The position numbers and the translations under genes are program-made. Below, piece after piece: positions 1 through 12,800 of a DNA stretch of 64,000 bases. The DNA lies in the NCBI RefSeq assembly GCF_022965805.1, contig NC_133109.1, positions 8,870,331 to 8,934,330 of the forward strand, in the 5' to 3' direction. Origin of the DNA: Primulina eburnea (taxonomy: Eukaryota; Streptophyta; Magnoliopsida; Lamiales; Gesneriaceae). The stretch's first letter is position 1. Every line of letters starts with the position of its first letter. Under the pieces are notes generated by a model. The model made no database searches. It was not told the origin of the DNA and saw only the letters and a list, made by a program, of their open reading frames with translations.

Positions 1-3000
1 GGACTATTGTTTCTGATCGCGATGTTATATTCTTGAGTTACTTTTGGAAGACTTTATGGGCTATACTTGGCACAAAATTGTTGTTTTCTACTACTTGTCA
101 TCCTCAAACGGATGGACAAACTGAAGTTGTCAATAGAACTTTGGGAACACTTTTGCGTGCTATTCTTAAAAAGAACTTGGATTGACATTTCTATGGACTT
201 TATTTTGGGGTTGCCTAGGACTAAGAAGGGGAGGGATTCTATTTTTGTTGTTGTGGATAGATTCTCTAAGATGGCACATTTTATAGCTTGCCATAAAACC
301 GATGATGCTTCAAACATTGCGGATTTGTTCTTTAGAGAAGTCGTTAGGTTGCGTGGCATGCCTAGGACTATTGTTTCTGGTCGCGATGTTAAATTCTTGA
401 GTTACTTTTGGAAGACTTTATGGGCTAAACTTGGCACAAAATTGTTGTTTTCTACTACTTGTCATCCTCAAACGGATGGACAAACTGAAGTTGTCAATAG
501 AACTTTGGGAACACTTTTGCGTGCTATTCTTAAAAAGAACTTGGATTGACATTTCTATGGACTTTATTTTGGGGTTGCCTAGGACTAAGAAGGGGAGGGA
601 TTCTATTTTTGTTGTTGTGGATAGATTCTCTAAGATGGCACATTTTATAGCTTGTCATAAAACCGATGATGCTTCAAACATTGCGGATTTGTTCTTTAGA
701 GAAGTCGTTACGTTGCATGGAATGCCTAGGACTATTGTTTCTGGTCGCGATGTTAAATTCTTGAGTTACTATTGGAAGACTTTATGGGCTAAACTTGGCA
801 CAAAATTGTTGTTTTCTACTACTTGTCATCCTCAAACGGATGGACAAACTGAAGTTGTCAATAGAACTTTGGGAACACTTTTGCGTGCTATTCTTAAAAA
901 GAACTTGGATTGACATTTCTATGGACTTTATTTTGGGGTTGCCTAGGACTAAGAAGGGGAGGGATTCTATTTTTGTTGTTGTGGATAGATTCTCTAAGAT
1001 GGCACATTTTATAGCTTGTCATAAAACCGATGATGCTTCAAACATTGCGGATTTGTTCTTTAGAGAAGTCGTTAGGTTGCGTGGCATGCCTAGGACTATT
1101 GTTTCTGATCGCGATGTTATATTCTTGAGTTACTTTTGGAAGACTTTATGGGCTAAACTTGGCACAAAATTGTTGTTTTCTACTACTTTTCATCCTCAAA
1201 CGGATGGACAAACTGAAGTTGTCAATAGAACTTTGGGAACACTTTTGCGTGCTATTCTTAAAAAGAACTTGGATTGACATTTCTATGGACTTTATTTTGG
1301 GGTTGCCTAGGACTAAGAAGGGGAGGGATTCTATTTTTGTTGTTGTGGATAGATTCTCTAAGATGGCACATTTTATAGCTTGTCATAAACCGATGATGCT
1401 TCAAACATTGCGGATTTGTTCTTTAGAGAAGTCGTTACGTTGCATGGAATGCCTAGGACTATTGTTTCTGGTCGCGATGTTAAATTCTTGAGTTACTTTT
1501 GGAAGACTTTATGGGCTAAACTTGGCACAAAATTGTTGTTTTCTACTACTTGTCATCCTCAAACGGATGGACAAACTGAAGTTGTCAATAGAACTTTGGG
1601 AACACTTTTGCGTGCTATTCTTAAAAAGAACTTGGATTGACATTTCTATGGACTTTATTTTGGGGTTGCCTAGGACTAAGAAGGGGAGGGATTCTATTTT
1701 TGTTGTTGTGGATAGATTCTCTAAGATGGCACATTTTATAGCTTGTCATAAAACCGATGATGCTTCAAACATTGCGGATTTGTTCTTTAGAGAAGTCGTT
1801 ACGTTGCATGGAATGTCTAGGACTATTGTTTCTAGTCGCGATGTTAAATTCTTGAGTTACTTTTGGAAGACTTTATGGGCTAAACTTGGCACAAAATTGT
1901 TATTTTCTACTACTTGTCATCCTCAAACGGATGAACAAACTGAAGTTGTCAATAGAACTTTGGGAACACTTTTGCGTGCCTATTCTTAAAAAGAACTTGG
2001 ATTGACATTTCTATGGACTTTATTTTGGGGTTGCCTAGTACTAAGAAGGGGAGGGATTCTATTTTTGTTGTTGAGGATAGATTCTCTAAGATGGCACATT
2101 TTATAGCTTGCCATAAAACCGATGATGCTTCAAACATTGCGGATTTGTTCTTTAGAGAAGTCGTTACGTTGCATGGAATGCCTAGGACTATTGTTTCTGG
2201 TCGCGATGTTAAATTCTTGAGTTACTATTAGAAGAATTTATGGGCTAAACTTGGCACAAAATTGTTGTTTTCTACTACTTGTCATCCTCAAACGGATGGA
2301 CAAACTGAAGTTGTCAATAGAACTTTGGGAACACTTTTGCGTGCTATTCTTAAAAAGAACTTGGATTGACATTTCTATGGACTTTATTTTGGGGTTGCCT
2401 AGGACTAAGAAGGGGAGGGATTCTATTTTTGTTGTTGTGGATAGATTCTCTAAGATGGCACATTTTATAGCTTGTCATAAAACCGATGATGCTTCAAACA
2501 TTGCGGATTTGTTCTTTAGAGAAGTCGTTAGGTTGCGTGGCATGCCTAGGACTATTGTTTCTGATCGCGATGTTATATTCTTGAGTTACTTTTGGAAGAC
2601 TTTATGGGCTATACTTGGCACAAAATTGTTGTTTTCTACTACTTGTCATCCTCAAACGGATGGACAAACTGAAGTTGTCAATAGAACTTTGGGAACACTT
2701 TTGCGTGCTATTCTTAAAAAGAACTTGGATTGACATTTCTATGGACTTTATTTTGGGGTTGCCTAGGACTAAGAAGGGGAGGGATTCTATTTTTGTTGTT
2801 GTGGATAGATTCTCTAAGATGGCACATTTTATAGCTTGCCATAAAACCGATGATGCTTCAAACATTGCGGATTTGTTCTTTAGAGAAGTCGTTAGGTTGC
2901 GTGGCACGCCTAGGACTATTGTTTCTGATCGCGATGTTATATTCTTGAGTTACTTTTGGAAGACTTTATGGGCTATACTTGGCACAAAATTGTTGTTTTC

Positions 3001-6000
3001 TACTACTTGTCATCCTCAAACGGATGGACAAACTGAAGTTGTCAATAGAACTTTGGGAACACTTTTGCGTGCTATTCTTAAAAAGAACTTAGATTGACAT
3101 TTCTATGGACTTTATTTTGGGGTTGCCTAGTACTAAGAAGGGGAGGGATTCTATTTTTGTTGTTGTGGATAGATTCTCTAAGATGGCACATTTTATAGCT
3201 TGTCATAAAACCGATGATGCTTCAAACATTGCGGATTTGTTCTTTAGAGAAGTCGTTACGTTGCATGGAATGTCTAGGACTATTGTTTCTGGTCGCGATG
3301 TTAAATTCTTGAGTTACTTTTGGAAGACTTTATGGGCTAAACTTGGCACAAAATTGTTGTTTTCTACTACTTTTCATCCTCAAACGGATGGACAAACTGA
3401 AGTTGTCAATAGAACTTTGGGAACACTTTTGCGTGCTATTCTTAAAAAGAACTTGGATTGACATTTCTGTGGACTTTATTTTGGGGTTGCCTTGGACTAA
3501 GAAGGGGAGGGATTCTATTTTTGTTGTTGTGGATAGATTCTCTAAGATGGCACATTTTATAGCTTGTCATAAAACCGATGATGCTTCAAACATTGCGGAT
3601 TTGTTCTTTAGAGAAGTCGTTACATTGCATGGAATTCTAGGACTATTGTTTCTGGTCGCGATGTTAAATTCTTGAGTTACTTTTGGAAGACTTTATGGGC
3701 TAAACTTGGCACAAAATTGTTGTTTTCTACTACTTTTCATCCTCAAACGGATAGATAAACTGAAGTTGTCAATAGAACTTTGGGAACACTTTTGCGTGCT
3801 ATTCTTAAAAAGAACTTGGATTGACATTTCTATGGACTTTATTTTGGGGTTGCCTTGGACTAAGAAGGGGAGGGATTCTATTTTTGTTGTTGTGGATAGA
3901 TTCTCTAAGATGGCACATTTTATAGCTTGCCATAAAACCGATGATGCTTCAAACATTGCGGATTTGTTCTTTAGAGAAGTCGTTAGGTTGCGTGGCACGC
4001 TAGGACTATTGTTTCTGATCGCGATGTTATATTCTTGAGTTACTTTTGGAAGACTTTATGGGCTATACTTGGCACAAAATTGTTGTTTTCTACTACTTGT
4101 CATCCTCAAACGGATGGACAAACTGAAGTTGTCAATAGAACTTTGGGAACACTTTTGCGTGCTATTCTTAAAAAGAACTTAGATTGACATTTCTATGGAC
4201 TTTATTTTGGGGTTGCCTAGTACTAAGAAGGGGAGGGATTCTATTTTTGTTGTTGTGGATAGATTCTCTAAGATGGCACATTTTATAGCTTGTCATAAAA
4301 CCGATGATGCTTCAAACATTGCGGATTTGTTCTTTAGAGAAGTCGTTACGTTGCATGGAATGTCTAGGACTATTGTTTCTGGTCGCGATTTTAAATTCTT
4401 GAGTTACTTTTGGAAGACTTTATGGGCTAAACTTGGCACAAAATTGTTGTTTTCTACTACTTTTCATCCTCAAACGGATGGACAAACTGAAGTTGTCAAT
4501 AGAACTTTGGGAACACTTTTGCGTGCTATTCTTAAAAAGAACTTGGATTGACATTCTGTGGACTTTATTTTGGGGTTGCCTTGGACTAAGAAGGGGAGGG
4601 ATTCTATTTTTGTTGTTGTGGATAGATTCTCTAAGATGGCACATTTTCTAGCTTGCCATAAAACCGATGATGCTTCAAACATTGCGGATTTGTTCTTTAG
4701 AGAAGTCGTTAGGTTGCGTGGCACGCCTAGGACTATTGTTTCTGATCGCGATGTTATATTCTTGAGTTACTTTTGGAAGACTTTATGGGCTATACTTGGC
4801 ACAAAATTGTTGTTTTCTACTACTTTTCATCCTCAAACGGATGGACAAACTGAAGTTGTCAATAGAACTTTGGGAACACTTTTGCGTGCTATTCTTAAAA
4901 AGAACTTGGATTGACATTTCTGTGGACTTTATTTTGGGGTTGCCTTGGACTAAGAAGGGGAGGGATTCTATTTTTGTTGTTGTGGATAGATTCTCTAAGA
5001 TGGCACATTTTCTAGCTTGCCATAAAACCGATGATGCTTCAAACATTGCGGATTTGTTCTTTAGAGAAGTCGTTAGGTTGCGTGGCACGCCTAGGACTAT
5101 TGTTTCTGATCGCGATGTTATATTCTTGAGTTACTTTTGGAAGACTTTATGGGCTATACTTGGCACAAAATTGTTGTTTTCTACTACTTGTCATCCTCAA
5201 ACGGATGGACAAACTGAAGTTGTCAATAGAACTTTGGGAACACTTTTGCGTGCTATTCTTAAAAAGAACTTAGATTGACATTTCTATGGACTTTATTTTG
5301 GAGTTGCCTAGGACTAAGAAGGGGAGGGATTCTATTTTTGTTCTTGTGGATAGATTCTCTAAGATGGCACATTTTATAGCTTGTCATTAAACCGACAATG
5401 CTTCAAACATTGCGGATTTGTTCTTGAGAGAAGTCGTTACGTTGCATGGAATGCCTAGGACTATTGTTTCTGGTCGCGATGTTAAATTCTTGAGTTACTA
5501 TTGGAAGAATTTATGGGATAAACTTGGCACAAAATTGTTGTTTTCTAATACTTGTCATCCTCAAACGGATGGACAAACTGAAGTTGTCAAAAGAACTTTG
5601 GGAACACTTTTGCGTGCCATTCTTAAAAAGAACTTGGATTGACATTTCTATTGACTTTATTTTGGGGTTGCCTAGTACTAAGAAGGGGAGGGATTCTATT
5701 TTTGTTGTTGTGGATAGATTCTCTAAGATGGCACATTTTATAGCTTGCCATAAAACCGATGATTCTTCAAACATTGCGGATTTGTTCTTTAGAGAAGTCG
5801 TTAGGTTGCGTGGCATGCCGAGGACTATTGTTTCTGATCGCGATGTTATATTCTTGAGTTACTTTTGGAAGACTTTATGGGCTATACTTGGCACAAAATT
5901 GTTGTTTTCTACTATTTTTCATCCTCAAACGGATGGACAAACTGAAGTTGTCAATAGAACTTTGGGAACACTTTTGCGTGCTATTCTTAAAAAGAACTTG

Positions 6001-6083
6001 GATTGACATTTCTGTGTACTTTATTTTGGGGTTGCCTTGGACTAAGAAGGGGAGGGATTCTATTTTTGTTGTTGTGGATAGAT
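1..6083 (+). repeat. Integrase-core satellite array, block 1 (~364-bp unit, ~16.7 copies)
   Basis: Tandem head-to-tail units of about 364 bp run from the window edge to the LTR of element A. Each unit translates into the catalytic core of a Ty3/gypsy integrase: an MDFILGLP block with the first Asp, SDRD or SGRD with the second Asp position, and [10 protein letters not shown] with the Glu at D-X35-E spacing. The unit is 3x121+1 bp, so the frame shifts at each junction and a TGA falls there; the next ATG follows 7 bp after that stop. Full-length frames end near 549, 913, 1277, 2733, 3097, 3461, 4551, 4914, 5278 and 6006; others carry 1-bp indels (for example near 1388, 1979, 3634, 3999) or stops (2229). 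Two variants alternate: RLRG..SDRDVIF and TLHG..SGRDVKF. A spacing of about 1090 bp between units with the rarer AACTTAG junction (3086, 4176, 5267) suggests a three-unit higher-order repeat. Confidence 0.95.
193..549 (+). pseudogene. Representative satellite unit frame (118-aa integrase core)
   Basis: One typical unit, given as a model for the array. The ATG at 193 opens a 118-codon frame through the DDE core and closes with the TGA made at the tandem junction. It lacks the N-terminal HHCC zinc-binding region and the C-terminal domain of a complete integrase, so it is a domain fragment. This unit has SGRD, in which the second catalytic Asp is Gly, so it could not be catalytic; neighbouring SDRD units keep all three acidic residues. 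No promoter is apparent. It is best regarded as satellite DNA of coding origin, although the same frame stays open in at least twenty units. Confidence 0.5.
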
Positions 6084-6749
6084 TGTGGGGACCTGGGCTC
6101 TAACTCAATTCTTTTGGGATTTAATTGGATCTTTGTTCGAAAATGTGGGTCAAAATTTTGCTTTTAACTTTAATTCAAATGTATAGATAAAGCATAACAT
6201 GTCGTTAACTGAAATTAAACAACATAATGTACATACATATCTGTCTAGTACAACCATACACTAGTGTTCGAATCTCAAATACAAACATAAGTAGTACAAG
6301 TTTCATAAGAAAACATTAGTAATCTGCAATGCCCGAGATCTCCACGCTATCATCATCTCTCATCTAGCTCGTGACCCCGATCCTGCCCCACCTGTTGCCA
6401 TGCACACATACAGACACGACAACAGCCGGATAACTCCGGTGAGAACATATCCCAGTATAAAACATGGATGCATGCAATGTCATAAATCATGTACAAAAGC
6501 ATAGCATATATCAATTAACATGAATAAAATCTAAACATGTAGAAGAATACAAATCTGTATTCAACATTCAAATCTTGACTCGACTCATTTCTAATCTAGG
6601 GATCCCGGTGTGAATAAGACGGTCTGTCACCTACCCAACCACTCGGGGCGACGGTACGTCTTATTCCTAGACTTCGGTCAACTCTGTATCGAGGGTCTAC
6701 ACATATAGCAAATCTGCTCCTATGTGTCGATACACCGAAACGTCTAGTT

Positions 6750-6765
6750 TTGGCAAGTCTGCCAA
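6750..6765 (-). other. Short hairpin in the transcribed part of the element A LTR
   Basis: TTGGCA and TGCCAA enclose a 4-nt loop. It lies about 760 bp downstream of the TATA run, in sequence that should be part of the RNA. Element D has a hairpin at the matching place (59767-59785) with a different but still complementary stem. Confidence 0.5.
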
Positions 6766-7505
6766 TCTCTCCTATCTCAGGACTCGAATATAAATCAATA
6801 AACAAGGCATTACATAATCAAATGTAATAACAATCTATTATGTGATTTAGAGAAACTCGTATCAAATCTGAATCGAGTTGTGCAATCCCGTGACCACATG
6901 AATTATACCTTTCGTCGCACAATGTCTGTCGAGATCTTGAAGTCGGAATGTCACTCTGTCAAGACTAATCTGAAATGACAATATACAAAGCATTCTATCA
7001 AGATATAACTCATATCAAAATCTTGTACAAGTCAATACTCCATCCCGGTAACAATCGACGGCATAACGGCGTATTCTCGCAATACCGATCAACTCAAACA
7101 ATGATACACAATCATAATTCATTCCTAATCCCATCAACACATCCATATATATTCTGAAATCTGCATAAACTCGATCCATGCATGCTGGAAAATCGAACTC
7201 ATAGCATATGACATCCATAATTCGATTCGGTAGTGAATATATCAAGCTCATACTATCAAGAACACATATCTTCAACAAAATCATAAATTCTCCAACACCT
7301 ATGTTTCGAACCATGCTGAAAATGTATAAAACTTACGTCACTTTGTAGCCGTAAATGCAAGGAACACAAATCTTACCTCGGAATTAAAATCGGATCTCTA
7401 AATCTTGCACAATCTAAATCACAACTTGAAAGAAGTTTGAAGGATTTCTTGGGAGCTCTCGGTTCTTGCTATGGAGATCTGAAAAATGAAGACTCAGCAG
7501 ATTCC

Positions 7506-7800
7506 TATATATATATATATATATATATGCCATGTGTCAACACGAAATTCAAAGGTGGCAATCTCGCATGCAGACCGCGGGTGCGGTGACTCAAGAGTGC
7601 GGGTGCGCTGTGCTCTCGGCAGCAATATTATTTTCTGGAATTCTTAGACCGCGGGTGCGGTCCTTACATGACCGCGGGTGCGGTCTCACACCGCGGGGGC
7701 GGTCTTGCTAGCACCGCGGGTGCGGTGTCTGTTCGCACAATTTCACTAATTTCCTCTCAATGCACCGCGGGTGCTGTATCCCTAACACCGCGGGTGCGGT
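7506..7800 (-). promoter_or_regulatory. U3 promoter of the element A 3' LTR: eight dyad boxes and TATA run
   Basis: Eight boxes of the form ACCGC-GGGT-GCGGT or close variants lie between 7574 and 7800. The arms of each box are inverted repeats. On the minus strand they lie about 100-320 bp into the LTR, upstream of a TATATA run at 7506-7528, where a core promoter would be expected. The regulatory role is inferred from position. Confidence 0.6.
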
Positions 7801-7896
7801 GTGGCTTCGGCCCTGCTGCTCAAAATCTCATAATTCATGCATTCTTATTTCCACAAGTCTAACATCAATGACAACGAATAATTCTCGAGCCTTACA

Positions 7897-7912
7897 TTTC
7901 TCCCCCTCTTAG
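7897..7912 (-). other. Polypurine tract of element A
   Basis: On the minus strand the purine run AAGAGGGGGAGAAA lies directly before the 3' LTR, where plus-strand DNA synthesis is primed. Confidence 0.9.
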
Positions 7913-7998
7913 ACAAGAGTTCGTCCTCGAACTCATAAACCTCTAATCACGCAAGTATACACAAAACAGTAAAGTCAAAGTGGGAAGAAAGACTCACA

Positions 7999-10900
7999 TC
8001 ATAAGAATAGCTCGGGATGTCTCTGTCTCATTTCAGACTCTGTCTCCCAAGTCGCTTCCTCGATGCCATGACGACTCCATTGAATCTTCACTAACGGAAT
8101 AGTCTTTGTCCTGAGCTTCTTTTCTTTCCGATCAAGAATCTGTATCGGTCGCTCAATATAGCTCAAAGTCTGATCTAACTCGGCTTCTTCAGGTTGAATG
8201 ACATGAGAATCATCCGGCATGTATCTGCGCAACATCGATACATGAAAAACGTCATGTATACCAGACAATGAAGGAGGAAGAGCAAGTCTGTAAGCTCGAT
8301 CGCCAATCTTCTCAAGAATCTCATACGGACCGACGTATCTAGGAGACAACTTTCCTCGCTTGCCAAATCTGATAACGCCTCTGAAAGGTGAAATCTTCAG
8401 AAATACTCTGTCTCCTTGTTCGAATACTAACGGTCTATGTCTAATATTGGCGTACTTCGCTTGCCTATCCTGTGCCGTCTTCATTCGTTTCTGAATGATC
8501 TTCACTTTTTCTGTCATCTCACGAATCATATCAGGCCCCAACACTGGTACCTCAGAAATATCATCCCAGTACAACGGAGATCTGCACTTCTTTCCGTATA
8601 AAGCTTCGAACGGTGCCATCTCTATGCTCGTCTGATAGCTGTTGTTGTATGAAAACTCACACAACGGCAATGAATCTTGCCAACTAGTACCAAAATCTAG
8701 TACGACGGCTCTCAGCATGTCCTCTAAAGTTTGGATAGTCCGCTCTGACTGTCCGTCTGTCTGGGGATGATAAGCAGTGCTCAGGTGTAGAGTCGTACCC
8801 AAAGCCTGCTGCAAGCTGTGCCAAAAGTGAGAAGTGAATCGTGGATCACGATCTGATACGATCGACTTCGGCACACCATGCAATCTGACGACCTCTCTGA
8901 CATACAACTCGGCCATCTGATCGTGTCGATATGTCATTCTGTACGGAATAAAACACGCTGATTTGGTCAGTCTGTCTATCACAACCCAAATCGCGTCACA
9001 GCCCCGCGAAGATCGAGGTAACTTCGTCATGAAATCCATGGAAATGTGGTCCCATTTCCATTCAGGAACAGACAAACTCTGAAGTAAACCTCCGGGCTTC
9101 TTTCTTTCTGCCTTCACCCACTGGCAATTCAGGCATCTAGACACAAATTCTGCAATGTCTGTCTTCATCTGTTTCCACCAGAATTGTGTCTTCAAGTCGT
9201 TATACATCTTTCTGCCACCAGGATGAATGCTGAACCGACTACAGTGTGCCTCCGACATGATCTGTCGTCTCAAATCTGAAATCTCTGGCACTACTAAGCG
9301 GTTATTCACATACAGAACAGAATCTCTGACCTGATACTCTGAGATATGTCCAGCTCTGACCATATCAATCGATCTCTGCACGCTTGGATCAGTTCTTTGT
9401 GCTTCTTTGATCCTCAAAATCACATCTGGCTCAATCTGAATCGCAGCAAGTCGCAGCGGTCTACTCTCTGTATCAAATGTCAATCCAGACAAGCAACAAT
9501 CTTCTACTAAACTCGATACACCTATAGTCGACAAGGACAAAGTACATACCTTTCGACTCAAGGCGTCTGCCGCTGCATTCGACTTTCCTGGATGGTACTT
9601 GATCTCGCAATCAAAATCTTTCAACAGATCAAGCCATCGTCGCTGTCTCATGTTCAACTCTGACTGAGAAAAGAGATACTTCAAGCTCTTATGATCGGAA
9701 TAAATCTCGAATTTCTCACCATATAGATAATGACGCCAGATCTTGAGTGCAAATACAATCGCCGCCAATTCAAGATCATGAATCGGATAACGAGTCTCGT
9801 GTGGCTTCAGCTGTCTAGAGGCGTATGCTATCACGTGCCCTCGCTGCATAAGAACACATCCTAACCCTCTGTGAGATGCGTCACAGTATACAACGAACTC
9901 ACCTGTACCTGCAGGAATCGTCAAGACAGGCGCACTAGTCAGCCTCTTCTTCAGCTCTACAAAACTGACTTCACAATCTTCGGACCACACAAATGGCATA
10001 TTCTTCTGGGTCAACTGAGTGATAGGCTTCGCTATATTGGAGAAATCTCGGATAAAACGTCGATAATACCCGGCTAGACCCATGAAACTGCGTATCTCAG
10101 GCACAGAAGTCGGTCTCGGCCAACTGATTACAGCCTCAACTTTACTCGGATCTACCGCAATACCATCTCCAGATATAATATGCCCCAAGAAGACAACCTG
10201 TCTCAGCCAGAATTCACACTTGGACAGTTTGGCATACAACCGCTCCTTTCTCAAAGTCTTCAATACAATTCTCAAATGATCTGCATGCTCAGTCAAACTT
10301 TTCGAATACACCAAAATGTCGTCAATAAACACAATCACAAACTCATCTAAATATCTCTGAAAAATGCAGTTCATCAAACTCATAAACACCGCTGGTGCAT
10401 TCGTCAAACCGAAAGGCATAACAACAAACTCGTAGTGTCCATACCTGGTTCGGAATGCAGTCTTCGGAATATCAACGTCTCTAACTCTGAGCTGATGATA
10501 CCCTGATCTCAAATCAATCTTCGAATATACCCTCAAATCAATCTTCGAATATACCGAAGATCCCTGTAACTGGTCAAATAAATCGTCGATGCGCGGCAAC
10601 GGATATTTGTTCTTCACTGTTGCCTTGTTCAACTGTCTGTAATCAATACACAGTCGCATCGAACCATCTTTCTTTCTAACGAAAAGCACCGGAGCACCCC
10701 AAGGAGATACACTGGGTCTGATATATCCCTTGGACAGAAGATCCTCCAACTGTGCTTTCAACTCTTTCAGTTCAACATGCGCCATCCTATACGGAGCTCT
10801 TGAAATAGGAACACTGCCTGGCACAAGGTCTATGCTAAAATCTACCTCTCGAACTGGAGGCAACCCTGGAATCTCATCAGGAAAAACATCTGCAAACTCG

Positions 10901-12543
10901 CAAACCACTGGCAGATCTGCCAATGCTGGGCTCGACTTCAGTAGATCTACTGAATATACGAGAAAGCCCTCTGCTCCTCTCTGAAGCAATCTACTCATAG
11001 TCAGAGTAGATACTAAGGGAATCCGAGATCTGGAACCCTTGCCGTAGAATTTCCACTCCTCTGTCATTTCAGGTCTGAATCTGACAATTTTGTGGAAACA
11101 ATCTACCGTGGCCCTATACTTGGTCAACATGTCTATCCCAACTATACAATCAAAATCAGCTAAACCAAGTACTACACAATCAAGATCAATCTCGTGCCCC
11201 TCAAACTGAAGCATACAGTGTCTAACAGTAGTCACAGATATCAAACCACTTCCCAACGGAGAAGCTATAGACACTACTGTAGACATCGACTCAACAGGCA
11301 ATGAATGTCTCAATGCAAAATGTTCAGATATAAATGTATGAGATGCCCCTGTGTCAATCAACACATATGCAGGATAACCGCAAAGAAAACAGCTACCTGC
11401 AATGACGTCATCTGGCGCCTCCTGCGCCTGCTCCTCTGTCAGGGCAAAAACACGTGCCTGCTGTCTGGGAGGCTGACTCACCGTCTGACTACCTCCTGGT
11501 CTCTGCTGGGTCTGTGTAGAGGGTGGCTGGAAGGAGTGTACAGAAGATGCCTGTCTCTCCATCTGTGGCGCTGGTGCTGATGATCCGGTGCTCTGGAATC
11601 GTTGTGCACCTCTCTGGGGACAAACTCTGGCAAAATGTCCCTGTTGCCTACAGATGTTGCAGCGTCCCAGAACTCCTTGACACTGCTCCGTCGCATGTCG
11701 CCCTCCGCACGAACCACAGTATGCGCCACTATACTCTGACCCCTGACCTCTCTGTCGAGATCCACTCGAACTCGATGAACTGCTCCCAGATTTCTTAAAC
11801 TGTTTGCCCTTAGCCTTCAGAAAATCCTTCTTGCCACTACCACTAGCTCCACTGTCAAAACGAGGAGGAGGTGGTGGAAACTGTACGGTCGTGGACTGTG
11901 GCGGTCTCTGCCCCTGAACACCGTAGGAAGCCCCTCGCTGCCTAATCAAGCCAGCCTCTGCTCCCTTCGCTCGGTTCAGTGCCTCCGAAAAAGTACTAGG
12001 CCGACCCGTGTTCACCAAAGTAAAGACATCGGGATTCAGCCCGTTGATGAACTGATCGGCCACTGCCTCGTCGTTTCCGGCCACATGCGGTGCAAATCGT
12101 AGCAATGCAGAAAATTTAGCCACATACTCCTCGATATTCCACTGTCCCTGCCTCAGATTTGCAAATTCAGCTCTTTTATCCTTTCGGTAGGAAACGGGGA
12201 AGAATCGCTGGTAGAACTCATCTTTAAAAACTTCCCACGTGATATCAATGCCTCGGTGCTCCAAGGCTCTCTTCGTCGTCAACCACCAGCTCTTGGCAAC
12301 CTCTTGCATCTGATGCCCTATCAGCTTCACACGTCGTTCGTCAGTGTAAGCCAAAGACTCAAACAACATCTCGATATCATCGAGCCAGCTCTCGCACTCT
12401 ACTGCACTCTCTGTGCCCTTCAGGGTAGGCGGATGGAAAGACTGAAATCTCTTCAATAAGGTCTCCATCGGTGTAGCGGTAACATCCATCTGTGCACCTG
12501 ATGTGCTACCCTGCTCTGGCTGTGGCACTCGTCTAGGCGGCAT
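7999..12543 (-). CDS. gag-pol: Element A gag-pol polyprotein
   Basis: One open frame of about 1514 codons encodes the whole replication machinery. Gag is N-terminal and ends in a CCHC zinc knuckle (C295, C298, H303, C308). The protease has DTGA at 397-400. RT has FIDD at 739-742, followed by RNase H. Integrase has an HHCC region and the acidic triad D1170, D1231, E1267 (D-X35-E). The C-terminus is a chromodomain-like tail ending near EEATWETE. I start it at MPPRR because the Gag of element B begins with the same block, although the frame is open for 70 more codons upstream (to 12753). An in-frame 24-bp duplication at 10508-10555 doubles eight residues around the first RT Asp and probably disables RT. 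A 240-bp leader separates the start from the PBS. Confidence 0.93.
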   Translation of the reverse strand: MPPRRVPQPEQGSTSGAQMDVTATPMETLLKRFQSFHPPTLKGTESAVECESWLDDIEMLFESLAYTDERRVKLIGHQMQEVAKSWWLTTKRALEHRGIDITWEVFKDEFYQRFFPVSYRKDKRAEFANLRQGQWNIEEYVAKFSALLRFAPHVAGNDEAVADQFINGLNPDVFTLVNTGRPSTFSEALNRAKGAEAGLIRQRGASYGVQGQRPPQSTTVQFPPPPPRFDSGASGSGKKDFLKAKGKQFKKSGSSSSSSSGSRQRGQGSEYSGAYCGSCGGRHATEQCQGVLGRCNICRQQGHFARVCPQRGAQRFQSTGSSAPAPQMERQASSVHSFQPPSTQTQQRPGGSQTVSQPPRQQARVFALTEEQAQEAPDDVIAGSCFLCGYPAYVLIDTGASHTFISEHFALRHSLPVESMSTVVSIASPLGSGLISVTTVRHCMLQFEGHEIDLDCVVLGLADFDCIVGIDMLTKYRATVDCFHKIVRFRPEMTEEWKFYGKGSRSRIPLVSTLTMSRLLQRGAEGFLVYSVDLLKSSPALADLPVVCEFADVFPDEIPGLPPVREVDFSIDLVPGSVPISRAPYRMAHVELKELKAQLEDLLSKGYIRPSVSPWGAPVLFVRKKDGSMRLCIDYRQLNKATVKNKYPLPRIDDLFDQLQGSSVYSKIDLRVYSKIDLRSGYHQLRVRDVDIPKTAFRTRYGHYEFVVMPFGLTNAPAVFMSLMNCIFQRYLDEFVIVFIDDILVYSKSLTEHADHLRIVLKTLRKERLYAKLSKCEFWLRQVVFLGHIISGDGIAVDPSKVEAVISWPRPTSVPEIRSFMGLAGYYRRFIRDFSNIAKPITQLTQKNMPFVWSEDCEVSFVELKKRLTSAPVLTIPAGTGEFVVYCDASHRGLGCVLMQRGHVIAYASRQLKPHETRYPIHDLELAAIVFALKIWRHYLYGEKFEIYSDHKSLKYLFSQSELNMRQRRWLDLLKDFDCEIKYHPGKSNAAADALSRKVCTLSLSTIGVSSLVEDCCLSGLTFDTESRPLRLAAIQIEPDVILRIKEAQRTDPSVQRSIDMVRAGHISEYQVRDSVLYVNNRLVVPEISDLRRQIMSEAHCSRFSIHPGGRKMYNDLKTQFWWKQMKTDIAEFVSRCLNCQWVKAERKKPGGLLQSLSVPEWKWDHISMDFMTKLPRSSRGCDAIWVVIDRLTKSACFIPYRMTYRHDQMAELYVREVVRLHGVPKSIVSDRDPRFTSHFWHSLQQALGTTLHLSTAYHPQTDGQSERTIQTLEDMLRAVVLDFGTSWQDSLPLCEFSYNNSYQTSIEMAPFEALYGKKCRSPLYWDDISEVPVLGPDMIREMTEKVKIIQKRMKTAQDRQAKYANIRHRPLVFEQGDRVFLKISPFRGVIRFGKRGKLSPRYVGPYEILEKIGDRAYRLALPPSLSGIHDVFHVSMLRRYMPDDSHVIQPEEAELDQTLSYIERPIQILDRKEKKLRTKTIPLVKIQWSRHGIEEATWETESEMRQRHPELFL
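10508..10555 (-). repeat. 24-bp tandem duplication within element A RT
   Basis: Two perfect adjacent 24-bp copies (10508-10531 and 10532-10555). They double VYSKIDLR, the RT motif that holds the first catalytic Asp. The equivalent regions of B2, C and D have a single copy. The reading frame is kept. Confidence 0.95.
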
Positions 12544-12783
12544 AAATCTGATTATCAAACTGATTAGTACCCAATCAATATCATCTGTCTCAGCCCTCCT
12601 CTGATCATAGACTCTGATCGAGAATCGGTTCTGATTCAGGCTTGAAATACTGTAAATCAATTTAAATAATACAACACAACATATAATAGGGAAAGCAATA
12701 AAGCATGCTAGCATCTCAAAAACAAGGAAGATGACTCGATCTACCCCGCTCATTCTATTCTATTTCAGTCTACAGAACCTACT

Positions 12784-12795
12784 GCTCTGATACCA
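12784..12795 (-). other. Primer-binding site of element A
   Basis: The minus strand reads TGGTATCAGAGC, complementary to the 3' end of plant initiator-Met tRNA, five bases inside the 5' LTR. Confidence 0.92.
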
Positions 12796-12800
12796 CCTGT

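Larger units (their letters stand above)
6084..7896 (-). repeat. 3' LTR of element A
   Basis: On the minus strand it starts TGTAAGGCTCGAG and ends GGTCCCCACA. It contains a U3 array of GC-rich dyads (7574-7800), a TA-run TATA box (7506-7528) and short hairpins around 6690-6765. It pairs with the LTR at 12801-14613 and has the same length. Confidence 0.96.

Noticed and set aside
67..192. The N-terminal MAQNCC... part of the 160-aa frames
   Set aside because: It is the preceding unit read out of frame; it joins the integrase frame only because the unit is 3n+1 bp. The ATG at 193 is the sensible start for the core frame.
54..359. Recurrent 101-aa minus-strand frames through the satellite array
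   Set aside because: They are antisense shadows of the integrase-core frame and recur only because the unit recurs.
12544..12753. A 70-codon hydrophobic extension upstream of the element A Gag start
   Set aside because: The matching leader of element B has a stop where A has Arg, and Gag of B begins at the same MPPRR block, so the extension is probably untranslated leader.
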